Of a stretch of 12,432 bases of DNA, positions 7,192 to 12,432 are shown one piece after another. The number at the start of each line of letters is the position of its first letter. Positions within the stretch are counted from its first letter, which is position 1. The DNA is from an uncultured Ruminococcus sp. (GTDB lineage Bacteria; Bacillota; Clostridia; Oscillospirales; Acutalibacteraceae). The notes under the pieces were generated by a model, which worked only from the letters and a program-made list of their open reading frames with translations, did not search any database and had not been told where the DNA came from. Position numbers and translations under genes: made by a program. The stretch lies in assembly GCA_902802975.1 (NCBI GenBank), contig CADCOF010000044.1, forward strand, positions 1-12,432. The letters are read 5' to 3'.

Positions 7192-7252
7192 ACGGAACTG
7201 CCCGCGGGCGCATGCCCGCCGCACGGAACTGCCCGCGGGCGCATGCCCGCCG
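7192..7252 (-). repeat. Tandem GC-rich palindromic repeat, family B (two identical copies)
   Basis: Two identical 30-base copies (7192-7221 and 7223-7252) are separated by one base. Each contains the hairpin GCGGGC / GCCCGC with a 4-base loop. On the minus strand the first copy begins 1 base after the spoIIIAC stop codon. A variant copy sits at 12347-12368 on the plus strand, directly downstream of another stop codon. It has 3 differences in 22 positions, all preserving pairing. Confidence 0.8.
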
Positions 7253-7253
7253 T

Positions 7254-7448
7254 TTATAAGCCGAAGATGGACTTTACCGTTGTGAACAATTCGTTTATTT
7301 CTTTGACAACCATGCTAAGTACGATCACTAACCCCGCAAGCCCTGTCAGCATAGCTTGATCGTCACGCCCCGCTCTTGATAAAACTTGCGTTAGTACAGA
7401 TACTATTATTCCCACAGCCGCAATTTTGAACAATAACTCAATATCCAA
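7254..7448 (-). CDS. spoIIIAC: Stage III sporulation protein AC
   Basis: This 64-residue, mostly hydrophobic membrane protein is close to the usual SpoIIIAC length (about 65-68). It has two helices: FKIAAVGIIVSVLTQVLSRAG and AMLTGLAGLVIVLSMVVKEI, followed by the short tail NELFTTVKSIFGL typical of the family. It is part of the mother-cell SpoIIIA complex. The start is TTG at 7448-7446, supported by GAGGAG (7462-7457) 8 bases upstream; no ATG or GTG gives a full protein. The SD overlaps the spoIIIAB stop codon (7464-7462), so translation is probably coupled to spoIIIAB. Downstream of its stop the operon is interrupted by repeats before spoIIIAD. Confidence 0.9.
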   Translation of the reverse strand: MDIELLFKIAAVGIIVSVLTQVLSRAGRDDQAMLTGLAGLVIVLSMVVKEINELFTTVKSIFGL

Positions 7449-7461
7449 TTTTTCCGCTCCT

Positions 7462-7962
7462 CTATATCAAAAGTATCACCGCGGCAAGTCCTCCGTATAA
7501 TGCAAGACTCATTCGCAGCCGCTCTTCATCTGTTTTTCGCTTCAGTTCCTCGCTGATAGAACATTCAAGACGCTCGCACGCGCAGTCAATCAGCTTTTCG
7601 GCGTGGTCAATATCGGTTTGTGCTGCAGATAAAATCGTATCAATCAAATATTTTCGTTCCTCGTCATTAAGCAGACGCTTTACAATGCGCGTTGAAAATG
7701 CCGTTTCGGCACTCTCTTCAATGCTTAATCCGCAGTCAAGCTTTTCACACAGCACTTGTGTTATCTGTTTTGTAGATTTATTTTGTACATTTCTGAATAT
7801 TTCGCCGTATTCCGTCATGTGAAGGTACATTTCGTTTTTAACGTGCTTGAGCAGAGACGTCATTCCGTAAAGCAGTTCTATTCGTTCGCGTATTCTCGAC
7901 ACGGCGGTTATTCCCGCACCTATGCATGCGATAAATATACACAATAATCCTGCGATTTTCAT
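7462..7962 (-). CDS. spoIIIAB: Stage III sporulation protein AB
   Basis: SpoIIIAB is an inner-membrane component of the SpoIIIA complex with distant resemblance to GspF-type secretion platform proteins. The 166-residue protein (family about 170) starts with a membrane helix (MKIAGLLCIFIACIGAGITA), has a long charged helical cytoplasmic region, and ends with a second helix, SLALYGGLAAVILLI, as expected. The start is ATG 7962-7960, which overlaps the spoIIIAA stop as ATGA (7962-7959). An in-frame extension to 8154 would only add Arg/Cys-rich sequence read out of frame from spoIIIAA. The sequence shows no sign of decay. Confidence 0.92.
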   Translation of the reverse strand: MKIAGLLCIFIACIGAGITAVSRIRERIELLYGMTSLLKHVKNEMYLHMTEYGEIFRNVQNKSTKQITQVLCEKLDCGLSIEESAETAFSTRIVKRLLNDEERKYLIDTILSAAQTDIDHAEKLIDCACERLECSISEELKRKTDEERLRMSLALYGGLAAVILLI

Positions 7963-8867
7963 ATTTTGCCTGCCTTTCGAATTTGATCTATATAGATCAC
8001 GCTGCCAAATGAGCCTGTGGAGATAAGCTCCCGAACAATTCGGTTTCTCTTCGCCTGAGCGTCGTTTGCACAGTGAACAGACGCAACCACGCTTACTCCG
8101 CAGCCGAAAGCTGCCGCAGCCTGCTCGGCATTTTCGCCTGTCAGTTCGTCGCAAATTATAAAATCAGGTGACATTGTGCGAATTGCCATCATCATTCCAA
8201 CGCTTTTGGGATAACCGCTGTACACATCACATAAACCTACGTCAAAGCCCATGCTTGTACCGCATTGCCCTGCAATTTCGTATCGCTCGTCAACAATTGA
8301 GACTTTGTTTCGCCCAAACAGCGACAGACTTCTGGCTATATCGCGAAGTACTGTCGTTTTTCCGGTTCCCGGCGCGCCGCAGACAAGCAGACCTTGTTTC
8401 AGGTCTATGTCGGCGGTCAGGTTGTCTGCGCAGCCGATAAACTCTTTGGCTATTCGCACATTCATTGACGTAATATTCGCTGCGCCCCGAACTTTACCGT
8501 TTTCTGTTACCGCCTCGCCGCAAACGCCGATACGATGCCCTCCGGCTGCTGTGATGAACCCGCGTCCTATATTGTCGGTGTGCTTGTATACGGAGTTTTT
8601 GCATAGCCGAACAAATGCGTCTTTTAACTGCGGTTGATTTATGACACAGATACTGCGTAAATCTGTACAGCTGTATGGAGAGATCAATTCACCGTTTGTG
8701 CCAATGTAATAAGGCTTGTTCAGCAGATATATCACGATGGGTCTATCTGATCTTATGCGTACCTCGCATACAAGATCAAAGTTGTCAAGCACAGCACGTC
8801 CTGCCTGCTTGGAAATGCAGTCTACAGCTTCAAATGCAGTTTTTCGTCGCAGGTCTTGTCTGTTCAT
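7959..8867 (-). CDS. spoIIIAA: Stage III sporulation protein AA (ATPase)
   Basis: SpoIIIAA is the cytoplasmic AAA-type ATPase of the SpoIIIA complex, required in the mother cell after engulfment. The 302-residue protein matches family length (about 307). It contains AAGGHRIGVCGEA, Walker A GAPGTGKTT, VDERYEIAG, the family pattern YPKSVGMMMAIRTMSPDFIICDEL with the Walker B Asp-Glu, and VVASVHCANDAQAKRN. The ATG at 8867-8865 is preferred over GTG at 8876 because AGAGG (8880-8876) lies 8 bases upstream of it and overlaps the GTG. The gene heads a four-gene run with a sigma-E-like promoter just upstream. All key motifs are intact, arguing that the locus is still under selection even though AE-AH are not here. 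Confidence 0.95.
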   Translation of the reverse strand: MNRQDLRRKTAFEAVDCISKQAGRAVLDNFDLVCEVRIRSDRPIVIYLLNKPYYIGTNGELISPYSCTDLRSICVINQPQLKDAFVRLCKNSVYKHTDNIGRGFITAAGGHRIGVCGEAVTENGKVRGAANITSMNVRIAKEFIGCADNLTADIDLKQGLLVCGAPGTGKTTVLRDIARSLSLFGRNKVSIVDERYEIAGQCGTSMGFDVGLCDVYSGYPKSVGMMMAIRTMSPDFIICDELTGENAEQAAAAFGCGVSVVASVHCANDAQAKRNRIVRELISTGSFGSVIYIDQIRKAGKI

Positions 8868-8896
8868 AAATGGCACCTCTGAATTATTGTTGTATC

Positions 8897-8925
8897 ATTA
8901 TACGGAGTGACAAGTTGAAATATGA
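8897..8925 (-). promoter_or_regulatory. Sigma-E-like promoter for the spoIIIA genes
   Basis: On the minus strand, TCATATTT (8925-8918) matches the sigma-E -35 consensus (ATATT core). CGTATAAT (8904-8897) matches 6 of 8 positions of the -10 consensus CATACAAT, with a 13-base spacer. A start site near 8890 would leave a leader of about 20 bases. In Bacillus subtilis the spoIIIA operon is transcribed by sigma-E, so the placement agrees with known regulation. No sigma-A -35 box fits the TATAAT found here. Confidence 0.6.
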
Positions 8926-8961
8926 TAAAATCGGCATGGTAACAAAATTGTAATTTTTATT

Positions 8962-8985
8962 AGCGATTATAATATTGTAATCGCT
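8962..8985. promoter_or_regulatory. Inverted repeat overlapping the pseudokinase promoter; candidate operator
   Basis: AGCGATTA (8962-8969) and TAATCGCT (8978-8985) are perfect 8-base arms around 8 bases. The right arm overlaps the -35 box of the promoter at 8975-9004. This is the geometry of a repressor operator. No T-run follows, so it is not a terminator. The regulator is unknown. Confidence 0.4.
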
Positions 8986-9004
8986 CTCATGAATGTGATA
9001 TAAT
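8975..9004 (+). promoter_or_regulatory. Sigma-A promoter with extended -10, upstream of the pseudokinase gene
   Basis: TTGTAA (8975-8980), an 18-base spacer and TATAAT (8999-9004) are present, and TGA directly before TATAAT gives a perfect TGnTATAAT extended -10. The predicted start site is about 9010-9011, giving a leader of roughly 130 bases before the ATG at 9140. Confidence 0.6.
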
Positions 9005-9027
9005 CTTCTATGATGGTTAATGTTGTC

Positions 9028-9050
9028 ATGGATAAGAACATCCATTTTTT
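9028..9050 (+). other. Weak leader hairpin followed by a T-run
   Basis: ATGGAT (9028-9033) pairs with ATCCAT (9040-9045) around 6 bases, and six T residues occupy 9045-9050. The layout is that of an attenuator inside the leader, but the 6-base stem is weak. Confidence 0.25.
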
Positions 9051-9139
9051 GTTGTATTTGTTTAGCGTAGTTTACTGTTGGAAAAGAATTGTAAAAGAAA
9101 ATGTTTGCTGTAACCATCAAGAGTTTTTTGGAGGATAAA

Positions 9140-10852
9140 ATGTCTAGGATTTGCTATGGCTGTATGAGAATAATAGGGGACGAGGACGAGCAGTGTCCCC
9201 ACTGTGGATTTGACAGAAATATTCGTCAGAGCCTTCCTTTTTTACCGCTGGGTGCGAAGCTTCAAAAGGACAGATATATAATCGGTAAGAAGCTTGGCTC
9301 CAACAACGAAAGCACAAGATATATTGCCCTCGATGCGTCGAGAGAAGCCAGGGTTATTGTCAGGGAGTTTTTGCCGAACGGACTTTGTTCGCGCAGTAAA
9401 GACGGTACCATCAAAGTCCGGGAAGAGAAGGTTGCCGTGTATAAGCGGCTGCTCAATAAATATCTTGATTATAACCGTACTCTTGCACGTTTGAAAGACT
9501 GTTCTGCAGCGTGCAATATTATCGATATTTTTATGGAACATAACACTGCATATGTTGTTGAGGAAAAAGAGGAGATGTCTCCTTTTTCCGAATACATCAA
9601 GCAGCATGGCGGTCACCTTACGTGGGAAGACGCGAAGCCTTTGTTCCTTCCGCTGCTGGCAACACTTGAGGCTATGCACAAAAACGGTATATCGCATTAC
9701 GGCGTCGGTCCCGGGAATGTAAAGATAACAAAAGACGGCAGGCTCAAGCTGCAGAATTTCAGCATTGCCGATATGCGAAAGGTCGGTACGGAACTCAGAC
9801 CGATGATGATATCCGGCTGCAGTGCGCCCGAGCAGTATGAGAAGTATGCCGTTCTCGATGAAAGCACGGATATTTACGGTTTTACCGCGGTGCTGTTTTA
9901 CGCCTTGACAGGCAGCGTTCCCGAGGACGTTGAAAAGCGCAGGGATGACAATAAACTGATGATCAATTCATCAATAAACAAAAAACTTCCCGCTCATGTT
10001 AAAGCTGCTCTTGCAAGCGGTCTCCAGTTCGATCAGGAGAAGAGAATGCAGACTTTCGATGAACTGCGCGCGAAGCTGTCGGACGCACCGTCGGTCAACG
10101 CTATTCGCAAGGAAATGTCTCAGCCTGATCTCGACGATGATGACGATGACGACGATACCGAAGACAAGAAGAAAAAGAAAAAGTCGAGCGGTTCTTCTCT
10201 TCCGGGAATCATATCCTGCATAGTGTCGCTGGTTCTTTTTGTAATAATCGGTACGTATTGGCTGCAGGGGAATCCGTTTGCGGCTATGTTCTCGCCGAGC
10301 GATGTTTCTTCTGATTCCGATGCGGAAGGTGTGACGGGTGAGACTGTCACAGTACCCAACTTTGTTGGAGTCAAATATGAAGAGGCAGCCGAAAAATCGG
10401 AGAAAACATCTGATTACAAGCTTTTGAAAGCTGTCGAGGAGGAATTCAGCAACGAAGTGCCCGAAGGCTATATTGCGTCGCAGTTCCCCGAGGCGTACAG
10501 TGAAGAAGTTCAGGGCTACAGCTTGTATATTACGGTCAGCAAAGGCGCGAAAATGCGTCAGCTGCCCGAAATCAGCGGTAAAACTGTAGATCAGACAGCG
10601 CAGTTGTTAGGTGATGAGAGCTTCGTTACAACTCAGTCGTTTGAGTACAGCGATTCCGTAAAGAAGGGTCTCGTTATAGGTTATGACGCGCACAATCCCG
10701 GAGATAAGCTGGAGTACGGTTCGCCTGTTGAGATAAAGGTAAGTCTTGGCGTTGATACATCGAAGGACAGCGACTCCGATAAAAATAAAAAGAAAAAAAG
10801 CTCCGACTCCGATGCAGAAGAGGAATCCTCTGCTGTTGAAGAATGGGAGTAA
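9140..10852 (+). CDS. Zinc-ribbon / pseudokinase / transmembrane / PASTA protein
   Basis: This 570-residue single-pass membrane protein is built like PrkC/Stk-type receptor kinases but is apparently catalytically dead. Residues 5-24 form a zinc ribbon (C5, C8, C19, C22). A Hanks-type kinase fold spans about 45-315. The glycine loop reads GSNNEST (53-59), the beta3 lysine is Arg (R75 in VIVREFLP), HRD is HYG (186-188) and DFG is NFS (206-208). N193, SAPEQY (228-233) and the alpha-F Asp (D244) remain. A linker with eight Asp (332-339) and six Lys (343-348) precedes a membrane helix (355-375). Two extracellular PASTA repeats follow (about 402-469 and 472-537), then a Ser/Asp/Lys/Glu tail. PASTA repeats usually sense muropeptide or lipid II. 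ATG 9140 follows GGAGG (9130-9134). It is monocistronic with its own promoter. A scaffold or allosteric partner of an active kinase elsewhere is inferred. Confidence 0.87.
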   Translation: MSRICYGCMRIIGDEDEQCPHCGFDRNIRQSLPFLPLGAKLQKDRYIIGKKLGSNNESTRYIALDASREARVIVREFLPNGLCSRSKDGTIKVREEKVAVYKRLLNKYLDYNRTLARLKDCSAACNIIDIFMEHNTAYVVEEKEEMSPFSEYIKQHGGHLTWEDAKPLFLPLLATLEAMHKNGISHYGVGPGNVKITKDGRLKLQNFSIADMRKVGTELRPMMISGCSAPEQYEKYAVLDESTDIYGFTAVLFYALTGSVPEDVEKRRDDNKLMINSSINKKLPAHVKAALASGLQFDQEKRMQTFDELRAKLSDAPSVNAIRKEMSQPDLDDDDDDDDTEDKKKKKKSSGSSLPGIISCIVSLVLFVIIGTYWLQGNPFAAMFSPSDVSSDSDAEGVTGETVTVPNFVGVKYEEAAEKSEKTSDYKLLKAVEEEFSNEVPEGYIASQFPEAYSEEVQGYSLYITVSKGAKMRQLPEISGKTVDQTAQLLGDESFVTTQSFEYSDSVKKGLVIGYDAHNPGDKLEYGSPVEIKVSLGVDTSKDSDSDKNKKKKSSDSDAEEESSAVEEWE

Positions 10853-10863
10853 GAGCATAAAAT

Positions 10864-10898
10864 GCGGCTGGCGTCAGATTTTACCGAGGCTCAGCCGC
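10864..10898 (-). terminator. Hairpin at the convergent ends of the pseudokinase and XRE genes
   Basis: GCGGCTG (10864-10870) pairs with CAGCCGC (10892-10898) around a 21-base loop. On the minus strand the stem is followed by ATTTTA, and on the plus strand by TCTTCTGTATTT, so a weak terminator serving both genes is plausible. It overlaps the last codons of the XRE gene. The long loop and the imperfect T-runs limit confidence. Confidence 0.35.
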
Positions 10899-11590
10899 TC
10901 TTCTGTATTTCGTATAAGCGTAAACAATGAACCGGAGAGATTGCCGTATTCTTCTGTTATGATCTCGTTTGACAATTCCGGGCGTTTTGTTTGTTCAACA
11001 CTTCTGTATTCCTGTACAGGCGCGCCGCTTGCTATATTTTCCACATTTCCGAGGGCTACAATGCCGAGTGCCTGATTTTTTGTTTTGTAAATGTGATCGG
11101 GGATCGAAAAAATATTGTGCGAGTTTTTCGGGTTTGATGAGTAAATTGTTCTGAATATGGAGTATACGGCCGATGACAGGAAGATTGAACTCTCGCTTGA
11201 AAGCCCTTTGTTGTCTATTTTGTCCAAAAGGTCGAAAATAATATTCAGCGAATTGATTATCAGCTTTTTGTTCAGAACATTGATCATGGCGGTTTTTGCG
11301 CCGTGATGAGATGCTATTATTTCGGTTTCGGGCGAATCCGAAATCACGACTTCGCCTGATTTTCGCTGTGCCGATCTTCCGAGAAGATAATCTGTGGAGA
11401 CGTCGTAGTAGTCGGCGACCTTGATCACAAAATCAAGACCGCATTCCCGAAGACCTTTTTCGTAATGAGACAGAAGAGGCTGCGAGATACCGAGTTCCTC
11501 TGCGGCTTTACGTTGACTGAGGCGGCGTTCTTCCCGAAGAAGTGTTATAATTCGAGGAAAATCGTTGTTTATTTTTGATGGATTACTCAT
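10874..11590 (-). CDS. XRE-family transcriptional regulator
   Basis: This 238-residue cytoplasmic protein has an N-terminal helix-turn-helix of the XRE/Cro type (residues 11-72). The recognition segment is LSQRKAAEELGISQPLLSHYE (24-44), and the domain ends with the family motif VSTDYLLGR (64-72). The remaining 165 residues, partly helical (about 98-155), match no domain I recognise and may bind a ligand or mediate dimerisation. ATG 11590-11588 has AAAGGAG (11606-11600) 9 bases upstream. The gene is divergent from the histidine phosphatase gene and convergent with the pseudokinase gene, 21 bases between stop codons. Autoregulation and control of the divergent gene are plausible from position only. 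Ser-rich stretches (131-161) are unusual but unexplained. Confidence 0.88.
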   Translation of the reverse strand: MSNPSKINNDFPRIITLLREERRLSQRKAAEELGISQPLLSHYEKGLRECGLDFVIKVADYYDVSTDYLLGRSAQRKSGEVVISDSPETEIIASHHGAKTAMINVLNKKLIINSLNIIFDLLDKIDNKGLSSESSIFLSSAVYSIFRTIYSSNPKNSHNIFSIPDHIYKTKNQALGIVALGNVENIASGAPVQEYRSVEQTKRPELSNEIITEEYGNLSGSLFTLIRNTEERLSLGKI

Positions 11591-11613
11591 GTAAAAGAAC
11601 TCCTTTATGCGCT

Positions 11614-11641
11614 ATTACAAACAGTATATCATTATTATAAC
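11614..11641 (+). promoter_or_regulatory. Candidate promoter for the histidine phosphatase gene
   Basis: ATTACA (11614-11619), a 16-base spacer and TATAAC (11636-11641) would start transcription near 11648. It overlaps the divergent XRE promoter, so the two would compete. The -35 match is 4 of 6. TTACAA (11615-11620) and TTGTAA (11645-11650) form a 6-base dyad around both -10 regions that could be an operator. Confidence 0.35.
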
Positions 11642-11651
11642 AAATTGTAAA
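11623..11651 (-). promoter_or_regulatory. Sigma-A promoter for the XRE regulator gene
   Basis: On the minus strand TTTACA (11651-11646), a 17-base spacer and TATACT (11628-11623) each match 5 of 6 consensus bases. The TGA before TATACT gives an extended -10. The SD AAAGGAG lies 17-23 bases downstream of the -10 box. Confidence 0.6.
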
Positions 11652-11664
11652 AGGATAATCAAGA

Positions 11665-12339
11665 ATGAAATCATATAATATTCACTTTATCAGGCACGGT
11701 GCGTGTGACGGTTCAAGGCAAGGCGTGTATGTCGGAACGAAGGACGTGCCGCTTAGCCGCGACGGAAGAAAAGAGCTTGAACGGTTGGACAAAAAATATG
11801 ATTACCCCGGCACAGCTGTGATTTTTACAAGTCCGCTGAAACGATGTCTGCAAACGTGCGAGATCATTTACCCGAAGATCAAACCGATAGTGATAGATGA
11901 TCTGCGGGAATGCAGCTTTGGCGAGTGGGAGGGCAGAACCGCAGAGAGTCTGAAAAAAAACGAAGATTTCAGAAAATGGCTTGCGGGAGATACCACGGTA
12001 AAGCCCCCGCTTGGCGAGAGCGGCGCGCAGTTTACGAAACGTGTGTGCAATATATTCAGCGACATTGTTGACGGACTGATGAAAACGGGAAATACGAATG
12101 CTGTAATTGTAACACACGGCGGTGTGATAATGACGCTGCTGTCGGTGTATGGTTTGCCGCAGGCGAAGCCTTTCGATTGGGCTATGGAAGATGGCTGCGG
12201 ATATTCAATGCGCATTATGCCGTCGCTTTGGATGCGGGACAAAGTAGCCGAGGTATATTCTCGTCTGCCATATGAGCGCAAAACCGAAGATGATGAAAGT
12301 GAAACCTTCAGCGACTACAGCACAATGTACTTTCAATAA
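11665..12339 (+). CDS. Histidine phosphatase family protein (phosphoglycerate mutase-like)
   Basis: This 224-residue cytoplasmic protein is a 2H-phosphatase. The catalytic phospho-acceptor is H11 in IRHG (residues 9-12), R60 lies in TSPLKR (55-60), the acid/base glutamate is E82 in LRECSFGEWEGR (80-91), and the second histidine is H151 in VTHGG (149-153). YVGTKDVPLSRDGR (22-35) resembles the loop of broad-specificity and alpha-ribazole phosphatases (CobC type), but substrate cannot be assigned. The C-terminus adds an acidic 20-residue tail (about 205-224). The ATG has AAGGA (11651-11655) upstream. It is divergent from the XRE regulator and followed by a GC-rich palindromic repeat. A cobalamin-related role would fit the DUF4430 genes, but they are over 5 kb away, so this is only noted. 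Confidence 0.88.
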   Translation: MKSYNIHFIRHGACDGSRQGVYVGTKDVPLSRDGRKELERLDKKYDYPGTAVIFTSPLKRCLQTCEIIYPKIKPIVIDDLRECSFGEWEGRTAESLKKNEDFRKWLAGDTTVKPPLGESGAQFTKRVCNIFSDIVDGLMKTGNTNAVIVTHGGVIMTLLSVYGLPQAKPFDWAMEDGCGYSMRIMPSLWMRDKVAEVYSRLPYERKTEDDESETFSDYSTMYFQ

Positions 12340-12346
12340 TGGCGGG

Positions 12347-12379
12347 CGGCAGGCATGCGCCTGCAGGCGGCGTGCCGCC
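12347..12379 (+). repeat. GC-rich palindromic repeat, family B (variant copy) plus hairpin
   Basis: Positions 12347-12368 match the minus-strand family B element at 7200-7221 and 7231-7252 in 19 of 22 bases. The hairpin is GCAGGC / GCCTGC with loop ATGC, followed by GGCGGC / GCCGCC (12366-12371 and 12374-12379). It begins 7 bases after the phosphatase stop codon, in the same orientation as the gene. No T-run follows, so it is not an ordinary terminator. The last 50 bases of the window contain nothing else I can support. Confidence 0.7.
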
Positions 12380-12432
12380 GCTCCCAATACGCGCACATAG
12401 TTTATTCGTAACGCACAATATAGCCCGCGTCC

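Larger units (their letters stand above)
6902..7253. other. Palindrome-rich gap between spoIIIAC and spoIIIAD
   Basis: These 352 bases hold no supported gene. They contain at least five separate inverted repeats plus a tandem GC-rich repeat, listed individually. spoIIIAC and spoIIIAD are normally contiguous in the operon, so this block is an insertion or accumulation of intergenic repeats. No convincing minus-strand promoter for spoIIIAD was found inside it. Confidence 0.75.

Noticed and set aside
7021..7252. CRISPR array or tRNA-like structure suggested by repeats.
   Set aside because: The only direct repeat is two copies separated by one base, with no spacers. The other units are unrelated hairpins, and no cloverleaf or CCA end is seen.
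7963..8154. Extension of SpoIIIAB by 64 residues.
   Set aside because: It lies inside conserved SpoIIIAA in another frame, and the true start overlaps the SpoIIIAA stop as ATGA.
8884..9120. A 78-codon minus-strand frame upstream of spoIIIAA.
   Set aside because: It covers two promoters and a dyad, has no SD and an Asn/Ile/Tyr-rich composition typical of AT-rich intergenic DNA.
9101..9139. ATG 9101 as the pseudokinase start.
   Set aside because: It lacks an SD. ATG 9140 follows GGAGG and places the zinc ribbon at the N-terminus, as in similar proteins.
11665..12339. Assigning the histidine phosphatase as CobC and linking it to cobalamin uptake.
   Set aside because: The motifs are shared by many 2H-phosphatases and it is over 5 kb from the DUF4430/ecfT genes, with other operons between.

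Overview
The window looks like a low-to-mid GC endospore-former lineage of Clostridia, most likely Oscillospiraceae/Ruminococcaceae. The reasons are the SpoIIIA proteins, a sigma-E-like promoter in front of them, strong GGAGG-type Shine-Dalgarno (SD) sites, several TTG starts, a PASTA kinase-like protein, and dispersed intergenic hairpins of a kind common in gut Firmicutes. This placement rests on gene content and style, not on a search.

Layout. (1) 136-1809 (+): recN. (2) 1961-6498 (+): a tight five-gene run encoding a DegT/StrS-type PLP aminotransferase, a Cof-type HAD phosphatase, a secreted membrane-anchored alpha/alpha-barrel protein, a DUF4430 (transcobalamin C-terminal-like) protein and an EcfT transporter subunit. 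The last three overlap by 4 bases each and look like one functional unit. The barrel and DUF4430 proteins together resemble the two domains of intrinsic factor/transcobalamin, so a vitamin or corrinoid capture system feeding an ECF transporter is a reasonable hypothesis. (3) 6518-8867 (-): spoIIIAA-AB-AC-AD, the first four genes of the mother-cell SpoIIIA channel operon, with a sigma-E-like promoter at 8897-8925. The usual AE-AH genes are absent. AC and AD are separated by 352 bases packed with palindromes. (4) 9140-10852 (+): a zinc-ribbon / Hanks-type pseudokinase / transmembrane / two-PASTA protein that has lost the main catalytic residues. (5) 10874-11590 (-): an XRE-family regulator, and 11665-12339 (+): a histidine phosphatase, divergently transcribed from a 74-base region.

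Two points stand out. First, the ecfT run and the spoIIIA run converge with only 19 bases between their stop codons. Each lacks its expected next genes (ECF ATPases; spoIIIAE-AH), there is no terminator, and an SD-like sequence is orphaned just after ecfT. This looks like a rearrangement breakpoint, or an assembly join. Second, two families of intergenic hairpins occur at separate sites in the window, and the copies differ by compensatory base changes, which is evidence that the folded structure is maintained.
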